DNA from: an uncultured Bacilli bacterium
GTDB lineage: Bacteria > Bacillota_I > Bacilli_A > RF39 > UBA660
Length of the DNA stretch: 64,000 nt
Reading direction: 5' to 3'
Assembly (NCBI GenBank): GCA_947626565.1
Contig: CANQSQ010000001.1
Coordinates: forward strand, 1 to 64,000
Shown: piece by piece, positions 15,160 to 23,625 of the stretch
Layout: each line of letters starts with the position of its first letter
How positions within the stretch are numbered: position 1 is the stretch's first letter
Notes under the pieces: generated by a model
Told to the model about the DNA's origin: nothing
Seen by the model: only the letters and a program-made list of their open reading frames with translations
Databases searched by the model: none
Made by a program: the position numbers and the translations under genes

Positions 15160-16023
15160 ATGAAAAATTTAAATAAAGAAATGGAACAAATTATAAATCA
15201 AATACCAACTACATGGTCTAAAGATATGATTATTAGATTTTTATATATAAAATTAGCTCCTTTTTTTAGGAGAGATTTAGCATATTTTTTAGCAAGTGAT
15301 GAGGAAAAATTAGCACAATATCAGAAAGGTTTTGTAAGTCAATTTCCTAATGTAGTTTGTTTTACTTTAGCTGATTTTTATGTTAATTTATTCCAAGAAT
15401 TTGGAATTGAAGCTAAAAAAGTGGTTGCTACTAGTTCAGTTATTCCTTTATTTGCAGTTGTTGTTAAAGGTGATTTAGGTTGGTATTTTTTAGATCCTTT
15501 AGCTGATTTATTTGCTAATCAATATGGTTTAAGGCCCTATTTTTTTGGAGTTATACCACGATATAGAACTATTCAAGCAACGCATCCGGAACTAAAAAAG
15601 TTAGATAAAGAATACGTAACAGATTTAGATAAATCATTACAAATACCTGAATATTTAGATAGTTATTTTGAATATTTACATCAACAATTAGCTAATAGAG
15701 ATATTGTTTATAAATTTTTTGATGTGGAAAAAGGTAGTAATAATGACTTAAGAGAAAGAAAAGTTCAATTTTTTAATGATAATTTAATTAATATTGGTAA
15801 TGTTACTGGTTTATTTGAAAGAGCTTTACTCTATAGATATTTAAATGATCATTTATTAAATCATAGTGAAAGAAGAAATGTTTGGGTACAAATTGATAAC
15901 TTAGAACAAGATAATGGTGTTTTTTATAATATAAAACTTAATGATTTAGAGACGATTTCTTATAAAGAAGTGTATAATGGAGAAAAATTTGTATTACAAA
16001 AGACACTTAATAAAAAATATTAA
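15160..16023 (+). CDS. Transglutaminase-like fold protein, probably catalytically altered
   Basis: 287 residues from the ATG at 15160, which follows GGGGGC. An earlier in-frame ATG at 15136 lies directly on the promoter -10. The core PNVVCFTLADFYVNLFQEFGI (Cys67), then PLFAVVVKGDLGWYFLDPLADLF (Asp112), follows the Cys-helix / beta / Asp arrangement of transglutaminase-like enzymes. The His expected in the beta strand (usually HAW-type) is replaced by LFAV, so cysteine-protease or transglutaminase activity may be lost or use another residue. The C terminus is a mixed domain with RALLYRYLNDHLL and strands. No signal peptide is visible. It is monocistronic with a strong terminator. The function is unknown. 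Confidence 0.5.
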   Translation: MKNLNKEMEQIINQIPTTWSKDMIIRFLYIKLAPFFRRDLAYFLASDEEKLAQYQKGFVSQFPNVVCFTLADFYVNLFQEFGIEAKKVVATSSVIPLFAVVVKGDLGWYFLDPLADLFANQYGLRPYFFGVIPRYRTIQATHPELKKLDKEYVTDLDKSLQIPEYLDSYFEYLHQQLANRDIVYKFFDVEKGSNNDLRERKVQFFNDNLINIGNVTGLFERALLYRYLNDHLLNHSERRNVWVQIDNLEQDNGVFYNIKLNDLETISYKEVYNGEKFVLQKTLNKKY

Positions 16024-16063
16024 AAAAAAGTTAATAAACCTTTAAAATTTATTAACTTTTTTA
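16024..16063. terminator. Bidirectional terminator
   Basis: AAAAAAGTTAATAAA (16024-16038) and TTTATTAACTTTTTT (16048-16062) form a perfect 15-bp stem with a 9-nt loop. It serves the plus-strand 15160 gene and the minus-strand PcfJ-like gene, whose stop lies inside it. Confidence 0.85.
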
Positions 16064-17524
16064 TTGGTCAAATTCAATAGAAAGAAGACTTTTAGCAAAT
16101 TTTTTTATTACTTTTTGCATTTCATCGTTAACAGAATTATTGTATTTGGTTTTAGCTTGAATTACTGAACCATTTTTTACTTCAATAGTCACTAAAGATT
16201 TTTGAGGTTGTTTTTTATTACGCATAAAATAAATTTGACATTCATTGTTAGCTACTTTAGAACCATAACTTCGAACACAATTAGACATTTGGGTACTTTC
16301 ATCTATTAAACTCTTGATACTATCGGCTGGAAAAATAATATATTTGTCATCTTCATAAATATTAAAATAATAAATATTGGCTAGATTATGAAGTTTTTTA
16401 TCAATATCTTTATCTTCTAAAAAAATAACTTCAGCAGTAACTTGGTCGTGGCTATGAAAAAAATCTTTGGGGTATAAAACCTTTGCATCTTTTAGATTAA
16501 GCTTGAGTTTTGCACAACTAGTAATATAATCTTCATATTCGTAGATATTTTCCTCGGTCATCTTTTCTTTAGCCATGTACTTTTGGAGTTTTAGAGGATT
16601 AATATAGGTGATTAAATCCTTAAAAATAGGTAGATATCTACTGATAAAGGTTAAAAGAGAAATATCCGTACAGGGGTATAATTGTAAAGCCTTTAAAATA
16701 TTTATATTAATGTCATATTCTTGCATAAACGATAAATATTTTTTATCAACACCAAAGATAGCTTTAAAACTATTTTGTTTTTTAAAAGAAGGACTAGAAA
16801 AACAAGCTAAATTATATAAATGAAGTTTAACTAAATATTCAAATTGTTTACAATAAAGAGGATAATAAGTTAAAGTCGCAAGAGTAAAAACATTATTATC
16901 TAAATATTCTTTTAATAAATTAATATTTGAATATTTATACATATTGTTTTTTATTAATTCAGTAAAATTGCTTGTATATATAAAATTCTTATTTTCATAA
17001 AAGAGATTAAATAATTGGAAATCTTCTTCGGAAAAATCATAAGAATCATTATCGAGAAAAACTAAATCTTTAAAATAATAATTATGGCCCGTTAAACAAT
17101 CTGTTAAATATTCAGGAGTTAGACGATAGGCATTTTTAATATAATAGCGAGAAGTTTTGTAAGGAATGAAAGAGATAGGATTATCATAATAGGTCTTTTC
17201 TTGTACTTCGTATAATATAAGGTCATCTTTACTATAATCAAAAAAATAATAAGAGGTTTCATATTCCATATAAGATGTTTCAATGATAAATTTATGGTTA
17301 GTTGAAGAATATGTTTTTTGGCATTTGGGACAAGTATAATCTTCTAATTGACTATAACATTTGGAGCAATAAAATATATCTAAATAACTATTATAAAGAA
17401 GAAACTTAGTAGAAATTTCTTTAATAAATTCTTTTATTGGTAAAGGGATTTCATCAAAAGTTGTGTAAATGTCAATTTTATCATTTATATCAGTGAAATC
17501 AATATTGTAAGCTAATTGATACAT
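16061..17524 (-). CDS. PcfJ-like protein with N-terminal zinc ribbon
   Basis: 487 residues. A Cys53xxCys56...Cys65xxCys68 zinc ribbon (FYCSKCYSQLEDYTCPKC) is followed by a long middle region rich in Tyr/Phe/Leu. The C-terminal PcfJ domain reads SIKSLIDESTQMSNCVRSYGSKV, then CQIYFMRNKKQPQKSLVTIEVKNGSVIQAKTKYNNSVNDEM, the conserved E-x-x-x-M-x-x-C-V-x-x-Y and IYF-x-R...TIE...Q-x-x-x-x-N pattern. PcfJ was named from the pCF10 conjugation region. Chromosomal homologues are frequent in Firmicutes accessory regions and their role is unsettled. It is monocistronic with GAGGGT before the ATG and an extended -10 (TGATATAAT, hexamer at 17558-17563). Confidence 0.8.
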   Translation of the reverse strand: MYQLAYNIDFTDINDKIDIYTTFDEIPLPIKEFIKEISTKFLLYNSYLDIFYCSKCYSQLEDYTCPKCQKTYSSTNHKFIIETSYMEYETSYYFFDYSKDDLILYEVQEKTYYDNPISFIPYKTSRYYIKNAYRLTPEYLTDCLTGHNYYFKDLVFLDNDSYDFSEEDFQLFNLFYENKNFIYTSNFTELIKNNMYKYSNINLLKEYLDNNVFTLATLTYYPLYCKQFEYLVKLHLYNLACFSSPSFKKQNSFKAIFGVDKKYLSFMQEYDININILKALQLYPCTDISLLTFISRYLPIFKDLITYINPLKLQKYMAKEKMTEENIYEYEDYITSCAKLKLNLKDAKVLYPKDFFHSHDQVTAEVIFLEDKDIDKKLHNLANIYYFNIYEDDKYIIFPADSIKSLIDESTQMSNCVRSYGSKVANNECQIYFMRNKKQPQKSLVTIEVKNGSVIQAKTKYNNSVNDEMQKVIKKFAKSLLSIEFDQ

Positions 17525-17557
17525 GGTAGTAACCCTCTTTTTTTATAGTTTATTTAC

Positions 17558-17563
17558 ATTATA
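17558..17563 (-). promoter_or_regulatory. Extended -10 of the PcfJ-like gene
   Basis: TATAAT preceded by TGA on the minus strand, about 35 nt before the ATG. The -35 is not obvious. A plus-strand TATAAT at 17583-17588 could serve the divergent TasA-like gene. Confidence 0.55.
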
Positions 17564-17662
17564 TCATAATAAATATATTTAAGTATAATCAATAGCACAG
17601 CCATAAATGGAAAAAGTTCATATATTAAATTAGGATAGCAATTTATGAAAGGATATGAATAT

Positions 17663-18157
17663 ATGAAAAGGAAAAAAATAATAATATTATGTTTATTTCT
17701 TTTAGCTATTCTTTTAATACCAATTGGTTATTCATCCTTTACTAGTAGTATTAATTTAGATGGATTAACAGAAATTACAGGTACTTGGGATATAAAAATA
17801 GTTAGTGTAGATGTTACTGAAGTTAGTGAAGGATGTGATGCTGGAACACCTCAATTTACTGATAATAGTGTCACTTTTGCTGCTAAACTTCAAAAACCTG
17901 GAGATGAGGTTGTTTATTTAATTACAATAAAAAATGCTGGTAATATAGATGCTATTCTAAATAATGTCTTTTTTATTTCCGATGATAAAGAAAGTGATGA
18001 TGCTATTGTTTATGAAACTGATGAATTAGCTAATGAATTAGGAGCTGGTGATGAAACAACTTTGACAGTAAAGGTAAGTTTTAATAAAGACATTACTACA
18101 AATGTAACGGCACAAACTAAGAAAATTACTGGTTTTATTGAATATACTCAAAAATAA
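17663..18157 (+). CDS. TasA/camelysin-like secreted surface protein
   Basis: 164 residues from the ATG at 17663. GAAAGGATATGA is its SD, so the ATG at 17645 is rejected. The N terminus is a signal peptide (MKRKKIIILCLFLLAILLIPIGYSSF), with the GYSSFTSSINLDGLTEITGTWDIKI stretch typical of TasA/CalY-type proteins processed by SipW signal peptidases. The remainder is a beta-rich domain (VVYLITIKNAGNIDAIL, TTLTVKVSFNKDI, GFIEYTQK) consistent with a jelly-roll/Ig-like fibre subunit. It is followed 44 nt later by a SipW-like peptidase, the usual partner. Likely role: wall-associated fibre or matrix protein. Confidence 0.75.
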   Translation: MKRKKIIILCLFLLAILLIPIGYSSFTSSINLDGLTEITGTWDIKIVSVDVTEVSEGCDAGTPQFTDNSVTFAAKLQKPGDEVVYLITIKNAGNIDAILNNVFFISDDKESDDAIVYETDELANELGAGDETTLTVKVSFNKDITTNVTAQTKKITGFIEYTQK

Positions 18158-18201
18158 CTTATGTTGGGAGAAGATTTTCTATAAATAAAACTTATTTTTT
18201 A

Positions 18202-18588
18202 ATGGGAATTGCACTTTTATTTTTTGGATTGGGTTGTTTTACATACAAACCAATTGCTATCTTGTCAAATAGTATGGATCCTGAATTTAATTATGGTGAT
18301 TTAGTTATATATAAAAAGATAAAGTTGGAAGATTTGAAGGCTAATGATATTATCGTTTATAAATACAAACAAAAAATTATTGTTCATAGAATTTTTAAAG
18401 TATTAGATAATAATAAGAAAAAAACTTGGGTAGAAACAAAGGGAGATAATAATGAAAATATAGATAGTAAACCTATCGTCCCTGATCAAATATTAGGTAA
18501 ATATGTGGGAAGAGTTAAATATTTAGGATTGCCTACTATTTGGTTAAAAAGTTTAATTAAGAAATTAAACGAAAAATTATTGCTGTAA
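18202..18588 (+). CDS. SipW-like signal peptidase I
   Basis: 128 residues from the ATG at 18202. An N-terminal membrane segment (MGIALLFFGLGCF) is followed by the catalytic Ser in ILSNSMDPEF, GDLVIYKK, then IIVHRIFKV with the His that replaces Lys in the ER/archaeal-type (S26B, SipW) enzymes, and ETKGDNNENIDSKPI, the conserved GDNN box. It pairs with the TasA-like gene upstream. The start is odd. There is no SD before ATG 18202, while GGGAG (18166-18170) stands in front of an in-frame stretch (ATA at 18181, SINKTYFLM) that has no canonical start codon. The true start may be a rare codon, or the extra residues may be an artefact. Confidence 0.85.
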   Translation: MGIALLFFGLGCFTYKPIAILSNSMDPEFNYGDLVIYKKIKLEDLKANDIIVYKYKQKIIVHRIFKVLDNNKKKTWVETKGDNNENIDSKPIVPDQILGKYVGRVKYLGLPTIWLKSLIKKLNEKLLL

Positions 18589-18605
18589 AAGCAGTAATTT
18601 TTTTT
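18579..18605. terminator. Terminator after the TasA/SipW pair
   Basis: ATTGCTGT pairs with GCAGTAAT around AAAA, followed by eight Ts on the plus strand. The reverse strand also ends in Ts, so it may terminate the convergent ferritin-like gene as well. Confidence 0.75.
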
Positions 18606-18607
18606 AT

Positions 18608-19117
18608 TTAAAAGTTATTAGTTGAGGAAAGAGTTTTTAGTAAAGTTTTAAAACAAGCAATATGTATTTTTTCATCGGCAATGATACGATAAAGTAACTT
18701 TTGAATATATTTATCTTTAATTATACTAATATGATATAAATAATTATTGATGGCTGTTTGTTCATGTTTGATATTTATTTTTAAAATGTCACTTACATTA
18801 GAATTATAATTTAGGGACGCTTGCCAGTTATGGTACTTACCATATTGGGGATATTTATAAAAAGGATTAAGTCCTAAAAGTTTGATAGTTTTACCTAAAA
18901 GAGCTAAATGATGCATTTCAGTCATAGCTATTTTACTTAGTGCTTCAGCTATGTGGGGATAAGCTGTAAAAAGAGAAAAATTTTGATAAGAGTATAACGT
19001 AATAGCAGTTAGTTCACCATTAAGTCCAGCATAGTCTTCTAACAGGAGATTAGCATAAAATAAATTTTTACCTTCAACTTGGATAGGAGGATAAGGTTCT
19101 GAAGAACAATAAACCAT
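18608..19117 (-). CDS. Ferritin-like diiron/manganese protein
   Basis: A 169-residue four-helix protein with two ExxH-type ligand sets in the ferritin-like order: Glu35 (GLNGELTAI), TEMHHLALL near 67-75, HEQTAINNYLYH near 118-129 and DEKIHIACF near 148-156. The spacing resembles Mn-catalase/rubrerythrin-like and spore-coat CotJC-like proteins. It has no rubredoxin Cys4 site and is shorter than manganese catalase (about 270 residues). The N terminus YCSSEPYPPIQVEGKN is a short polar lead. GAGGTGAAA precedes the ATG. It is probably an oxidative-stress or metal-handling protein, but the precise activity is not assigned. Confidence 0.75.
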   Translation of the reverse strand: MVYCSSEPYPPIQVEGKNLFYANLLLEDYAGLNGELTAITLYSYQNFSLFTAYPHIAEALSKIAMTEMHHLALLGKTIKLLGLNPFYKYPQYGKYHNWQASLNYNSNVSDILKINIKHEQTAINNYLYHISIIKDKYIQKLLYRIIADEKIHIACFKTLLKTLSSTNNF

Positions 19118-19187
19118 TTTTTCACCTCAGTTCATAATATGTTTGGTCTTTTACTTTTAGTAATCAAAAAAAGGTAATTATCTATGC

Positions 19188-19193
19188 TATAAT
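19188..19193 (+). promoter_or_regulatory. Extended -10 of ymfF-ymfH
   Basis: TGC-TATAAT 17 nt before the ymfF ATG. With so short a spacing, the transcript has a leader of about ten bases that includes the GAGGTGA SD. Confidence 0.6.
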
Positions 19194-19210
19194 AAAGTTA
19201 GAGGTGAATT

Positions 19211-20467
19211 ATGAAAGAAGTATTTTTAAAGAAAAATATTTTATTTTTAGATAATAAAGATTTTGATACAATTCAAATTAAAATATTATTTCCTTTTAAA
19301 GATAAAAGAAAGTATTTAGCTGAATTATTACTACTTCCCAGTATGTTAAAATATATGAATCAAGCGTATGACAGTGAAGAAGTTTTTCAAAAAGAAAAGA
19401 AAAAAAACTTGATAATACATATGGGATGTTCAAAATTTACATTAGGATATAATGGTTATTTTTATTTTGATTTGATGATACCTAATACGTTGATTGTAAA
19501 AGAAGATTTATTAGAAGAACAAATAGCTTTTTTTGAAAAGATGATTTATCATCCTAAAATAGAAGATGGTGGATTTAGTAGTTTTGAATTAGAAAGAGAA
19601 AAAAAGAATCTTAAGAAAAGTTTCAATAATTCGATGAAAAATTTAGATTCTTATCATAATTATCGTATGCGTAAATTAGTTGATAATGAAGGAATATTTT
19701 CATTAACATTATTAGACCATCTAGATTTAATTGATAAAGTGACGGAAAAAGATTTATATAATTTTTATCAAGAATTGATAAGCGTTAAACCAGTAGTATT
19801 TGTAATGGGAAATGTTTCTAAGAAAAAAATTACTAATTTGGTAGAAAAATATTTGTTAAAAGAAAAAAGTTCGGCAGTAACTTTAACCTTTGATTTTAAT
19901 CATTTTTTAAAACCTTTTAGAAAGAAAGTCTTAGAGGAAGAAGAAAAAAATATTTTTAAAGATTCAGCTTTTTCTTTAATTTATAAAGTTAAAAATATGA
20001 CTGAAGATGACTTTATATATTTAGGAATTGTCAGAGGATTGCTTTCTTCTTTATCATCACTATTGTTGGATAAAAAATTACGACAGGATTTTGATTTAGT
20101 CTACTCTACGTCTGTAGATGCCTATGTACATTATGGTTTACTAGAATTGACAGCTTATATACATAAGGATAATAAAAAGATTGTCAAAGAAAAAATGCTT
20201 GAAGTAATGGAAGAATTAACAAGTGAAGAACTTATTAGTCCCCTACTTGAAAATTTAAAGGAGCGCTTCAGGGTTAATTTAATTAGACGGTTAGATGAAA
20301 AAATGATTTTATTTGAGGATTTCATTGATAAAGAGTTAGGCGTAGATGAATTACCAGAAGAGAAATATGAAAAATTAAAAGATATAACAGCCCATGATGT
20401 AGTTGGTTTTGTAAAAAGATTAGAACTTGATACTATTTACTTTTTAGAGGAGGAAGAAAATGAATAA
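19211..20467 (+). CDS. ymfF: M16 peptidase-like protein, inactive partner
   Basis: 418 residues with the two-lobed M16 (insulinase/processing peptidase) architecture but without an HxxEH zinc site in the N-terminal lobe, as in the YmfF partner of B. subtilis-type pairs. Recognisable stretches are GGFSSFELEREKKNLKKSF in the first lobe and VVFVMGNVSKKKI with the second-lobe DKKLRQDFDLVYSTS. It overlaps ymfH by 8 nt. GAGGTGAA precedes the ATG. It likely forms a heterodimer with the catalytic YmfH. The physiological substrate in this lineage is unknown. Confidence 0.85.
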   Translation: MKEVFLKKNILFLDNKDFDTIQIKILFPFKDKRKYLAELLLLPSMLKYMNQAYDSEEVFQKEKKKNLIIHMGCSKFTLGYNGYFYFDLMIPNTLIVKEDLLEEQIAFFEKMIYHPKIEDGGFSSFELEREKKNLKKSFNNSMKNLDSYHNYRMRKLVDNEGIFSLTLLDHLDLIDKVTEKDLYNFYQELISVKPVVFVMGNVSKKKITNLVEKYLLKEKSSAVTLTFDFNHFLKPFRKKVLEEEEKNIFKDSAFSLIYKVKNMTEDDFIYLGIVRGLLSSLSSLLLDKKLRQDFDLVYSTSVDAYVHYGLLELTAYIHKDNKKIVKEKMLEVMEELTSEELISPLLENLKERFRVNLIRRLDEKMILFEDFIDKELGVDELPEEKYEKLKDITAHDVVGFVKRLELDTIYFLEEEENE

Positions 20468-21713
20468 ATTAGAACATATAATTTTAGATAATGGTTTAAA
20501 TGTTTATTTTTATGAAGATAAAAGAAGACATTCTACTTTCTTCCAATTAGTTACTCTTTTAGGTGGTACGACTACGGATTTTAGTGTAGATGATAAAAAA
20601 TATCATATGCAAAATGGAATTGCTCATATATTAGAACACTATGTAGTTGAGTGTAATAAGGTAGGAAATTTCATAAAAATTTTAGGGGAAGCTGGTATGA
20701 ATACTAATGCTTCAACCTATCGCAATATGACCAAGTTTTATTTTGAGGCTGTTGAAGATGTTAAAATGGGTATTGATACCTTGTTAAAGGGTATATATGA
20801 TGTTTCTTTTGAGGAGGCAAAATTAAAGAAAATAAAAGAACCTATATATCAAGAAATAAGAGCCAAAATGGATAATAAATTTTATTGTTCTAACTTAGAA
20901 GAAATGAATTATTTATTTCATAATATAACCTTTCGAAGTATTGGGGGAAGTTTGGAAGACGTTCAAAAAACTACCCTTAATGATTTAAAAATTTGTTATC
21001 AAGCTTTCTATCGTCCAGAAATGCAATATATTATTGTAGCTGGTAATTTTGATAAAGAAGCCGTTTTATGGCAGTTAAAAGAATTTTATAAAGACTTAGA
21101 AGTAAAAAAACATCGAGTTCAAATTCTTACGGTTAAAGAACCAAAAACAGTAGTTAAAAAGGAAGGCACTGTTTACTATCCTACAGCTCAAGATTTTATC
21201 AATATTGCTTATAAGATAGATGTCAGTAAATTGAGCTGTCGAAAAAAATTAGATTTAGACTTTTTGGTGCATATTTTCTTTGTTAACTTTTTTGGTTTAA
21301 CTTCAAAATTATATAATGACTTAGTTAAAGATAAAATTATTACGGGTAGTATTGTAAAATCATATAATCAATTGAATAATTTTTTTATAATTAATATTGG
21401 TGCATATACTGATAAACCTGTAGAATTTCAAAAAAGAATTATTAACTGTATTCAAAGATTAGAGGACTTTGATAAGGAAATTTTTGAATTAGAGAAAAAA
21501 GATATTATAATGGATATAATCTTAAGAGATGAAAGTATTCTAAAGACGATTTTACTATTTGTTGATAATTTGGTAGACTTTAATTATCCTTATTTAGATA
21601 CTGTTAAGGATATTGAAAAGATGACGTTTGAGACATATAAAAAGGCTATTTTAGATTTAGATTTTTCTAATTATACTGTAATTACACTTAAAGATAGAAA
21701 AGAAAAGGCTTAG
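20460..21713 (+). CDS. ymfH: M16 family zinc metallopeptidase, catalytic partner
   Basis: 417 residues. The inverted zinc motif HILEH (in NGIAHILEHYVVE, near residue 58) with the downstream conserved Glu in KIKEPIYQEIRAKM marks an active M16 peptidase. TFRSIGGSLEDVQKTTLNDLKICYQAFYRPEMQYIIVAGNF is the standard end of the first lobe. It is translationally coupled to ymfF, with AGGAGG upstream of its ATG, which overlaps the ymfF stop. The two genes form a bicistron ended by the hairpin at 21705-21734. The usual third member of the lobe array is intact, so the protein looks full-length. Confidence 0.9.
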   Translation: MNKLEHIILDNGLNVYFYEDKRRHSTFFQLVTLLGGTTTDFSVDDKKYHMQNGIAHILEHYVVECNKVGNFIKILGEAGMNTNASTYRNMTKFYFEAVEDVKMGIDTLLKGIYDVSFEEAKLKKIKEPIYQEIRAKMDNKFYCSNLEEMNYLFHNITFRSIGGSLEDVQKTTLNDLKICYQAFYRPEMQYIIVAGNFDKEAVLWQLKEFYKDLEVKKHRVQILTVKEPKTVVKKEGTVYYPTAQDFINIAYKIDVSKLSCRKKLDLDFLVHIFFVNFFGLTSKLYNDLVKDKIITGSIVKSYNQLNNFFIINIGAYTDKPVEFQKRIINCIQRLEDFDKEIFELEKKDIIMDIILRDESILKTILLFVDNLVDFNYPYLDTVKDIEKMTFETYKKAILDLDFSNYTVITLKDRKEKA

Positions 21714-21734
21714 TTTTAAATAACTAAGTCTTTT
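21705..21734. terminator. Bidirectional terminator
   Basis: CTTAGTT (21709-21715) pairs with AACTAAG (21722-21728) and is flanked by A-rich and T-rich tracts. It terminates ymfH (plus) and the convergent thioredoxin-lipoprotein operon (minus). Confidence 0.75.
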
Positions 21735-22434
21735 AGCATCTTGTATCGCAAGTTGTTTTTGCATCATTAAGACATTTAGCAAGACAAGATAATTTCTCAT
21801 GCATATCTTTTTTGATGGCTGGTGTTAATTCTTGATATGGATTGGTTTGAAGATCACTATTTCCTGTTTCTAATTGAGTAGCTTGACCATTTATTACCGC
21901 AATGACATTAGGAGCATAAATTCTTTTTTCTCCTGTAGAAGTTTCTGTACCAGAAGAGTCTTTTATAGTGTAATCTTCTAATACGGAAGCAAATTTGTCT
22001 AAAAGTTCTTTGTAAGCAGAAGTGCCTTCCTTAGTAGTAATGATAGTTCCTGTTTCATCATATTCTTTGGTATCTCTAATTTCAGAAATGTCAACATAGT
22101 AAATTATACCTATATTATTTTCTTTAGCAACAGTAATTAATTCTTCAATCATACTACGACACCAAGGACATTTGGCAAAGCCAAAATAAACGACAAAGGA
22201 CTTCTTTTGATCCATCATGTCAACGATATCAGAAGCTGTTTTATAAATAAAAGGGTTATCTTGAGCAATAGTAATTTTTCTAATGGTTTGATTATTATAC
22301 TTTTGACCATTTAAACTCTCATATTCTTCCTTGAATCTTTCATTATCAGCTAGTTCTTTTGGTTCTTCCTTAGTACAACCACCTAAGAAGGTTATGGTTA
22401 CTAAACAGATAATAATTAAAATTAACTTTTTCAT
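21733..22434 (-). CDS. Thioredoxin-like lipoprotein
   Basis: 233 residues from the ATG at 22434 (AGGAAGTG upstream). An upstream in-frame start seven codons earlier would spoil the signal peptide. Lipobox LGGC gives lipid-modified Cys20. A thioredoxin fold follows: FVVYFGFAKCPWCRSMIEEL with a CPWC redox motif, then IYYVDISEI and YAPNVIAVINGQ with the cis-Pro region. The C terminus has four Cys in SCLAKCLNDAKTTCDTRC, which is unusual and could be a metal or disulfide site. It is the last gene of the operon CDF pump - HMA chaperone - thioredoxin, so a role in extracytoplasmic thiol or metal handling is plausible. The family resembles bacteriocin-transport accessory thioredoxins. Confidence 0.8.
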   Translation of the reverse strand: MKKLILIIICLVTITFLGGCTKEEPKELADNERFKEEYESLNGQKYNNQTIRKITIAQDNPFIYKTASDIVDMMDQKKSFVVYFGFAKCPWCRSMIEELITVAKENNIGIIYYVDISEIRDTKEYDETGTIITTKEGTSAYKELLDKFASVLEDYTIKDSSGTETSTGEKRIYAPNVIAVINGQATQLETGNSDLQTNPYQELTPAIKKDMHEKLSCLAKCLNDAKTTCDTRC

Positions 22435-22467
22435 TGTTTCACTTCCTAACAACAAGTAATTAACATT

Positions 22468-22674
22468 TTACTTAGCAGTAGCACTAAAGCCAATATCACT
22501 AATATATTCTTTTACTTTATTAAGAGAAAGATTATCATAAGTAATGATAGCTGTTTGACTGGCAAAATCAACTTTAGCCGTTTTTATATTCTCCTTAGTT
22601 AATAAAGCTTTTTCTAATCTTTTAGCACAGTTATCACAATGCATTCCGTCTATTTTTAAAGTTACTTTTTCCAT
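22468..22674 (-). CDS. HMA heavy-metal chaperone (CopZ-like)
   Basis: A 68-residue stand-alone heavy-metal-associated domain with the GMHCDNCAKRL metal site (CxxC at residues 13-16) and the ferredoxin-like beta-alpha pattern (TLKIDGM, IKTAKVDFASQTAIITYD). It starts 2 nt after the CDF stop, with AAGGAAAT overlapping the CDF end, so it is translationally coupled. It could deliver Cu or Zn to the adjacent efflux systems. The P-type ATPase at 27969-29780 lacks its own HMA domain. Confidence 0.9.
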   Translation of the reverse strand: MEKVTLKIDGMHCDNCAKRLEKALLTKENIKTAKVDFASQTAIITYDNLSLNKVKEYISDIGFSATAK

Positions 22675-22676
22675 AA

Positions 22677-23561
22677 TTATTTCCTTTCTAATTTATCAGT
22701 TACATAAATTGTAACATATTTTATATGTAATGAGGGATGTTTTAAAATATTTTTTTTCAATTTGTTAACGACATTAGTTACTTGTCGTAAGCTAAGATTA
22801 GCATTTAAATCTAAAGTAAGTTGTAGTTTATAATAGGCTCCATATTTTATTAAATCAATGTCGTAGGCTTCAATTTTTTTATGTTCCATTTGATTAAAAT
22901 TTTCTAAAAATTCGGCTACTTTATTATAATAAGGACCATCTTCTTCAACTTCACCGATAATTGATAAAGAATTGTCAATTATAATTTTAAGAGCTGTTTT
23001 TAAAACAATGGCCGCTACAAAGAGAGAACCAAAAAGATCAGTATATTTCAAAAAAGGATATTTAGAAGAAAACTGTAAAAGAATAGTAATTATCATAATA
23101 ATGAAACTAGATTCTAAATCAGCTTTTGATTCTTCGACAGAAATAATTAAAGTATTACTATTAATTTTTTTACCTACAATATGCATTACACAGATAGCTA
23201 TTAGTTTCAAAATAAAAGTAATAATTAGGATATATAAAATACTTAATGGTGGAATAATTGTTTCTTCTAAAAAGGCATGAATAATAATAAAAATAGCTAA
23301 AGAAAATAATAAAAATCCTACAAAAAGGTTGGTTAGATACTCTACTTTACCAAAACCAAAAGGATGATATTTAGTAGGCTTCTTTTTAGATATTTTAGCG
23401 CCAATAAAACAAACTATATCTGTAATAAAATCACTCAAAGTATGTAGGCCATCGGCTAATAAAGAGCCTAGTTTAAAAAATAAACCACTGCTAATTTTAA
23501 TTATAGAGATAATTAAGTTGTTTATCATGCTATAGATTAATATTTTTAATTCGACTTTCAT
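22677..23561 (-). CDS. Cation diffusion facilitator (CDF) metal efflux pump
   Basis: 294 residues, six membrane helices in about 1-200 and a C-terminal ferredoxin-like cytoplasmic domain (IEAYDIDLIKYGAYYKLQLTLDLNANLSL). The first half of the transport site is LLADGLHTLSDFITD (HxxxD). The second half, usually HxxxD in TM5, reads VEESKADLES (ExxxD), so the metal site differs from the typical Zn pumps. The Lys-rich loop KKKPTKYHPFGFGKVEYLTN contains the conserved YHPFG-x-x-R/K-x-E motif. It is the first gene of the three-gene metal/thiol operon, with AGGTGAAG before the ATG and a TATAAT at 23579-23584. Confidence 0.9.
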   Translation of the reverse strand: MKVELKILIYSMINNLIISIIKISSGLFFKLGSLLADGLHTLSDFITDIVCFIGAKISKKKPTKYHPFGFGKVEYLTNLFVGFLLFSLAIFIIIHAFLEETIIPPLSILYILIITFILKLIAICVMHIVGKKINSNTLIISVEESKADLESSFIIMIITILLQFSSKYPFLKYTDLFGSLFVAAIVLKTALKIIIDNSLSIIGEVEEDGPYYNKVAEFLENFNQMEHKKIEAYDIDLIKYGAYYKLQLTLDLNANLSLRQVTNVVNKLKKNILKHPSLHIKYVTIYVTDKLERK

Positions 23562-23625
23562 CTTACTTCACCTATTTTATTATACAATAAAATTAGCTGT
23601 AAAAATAGTAAAAGTTTAGATAATA

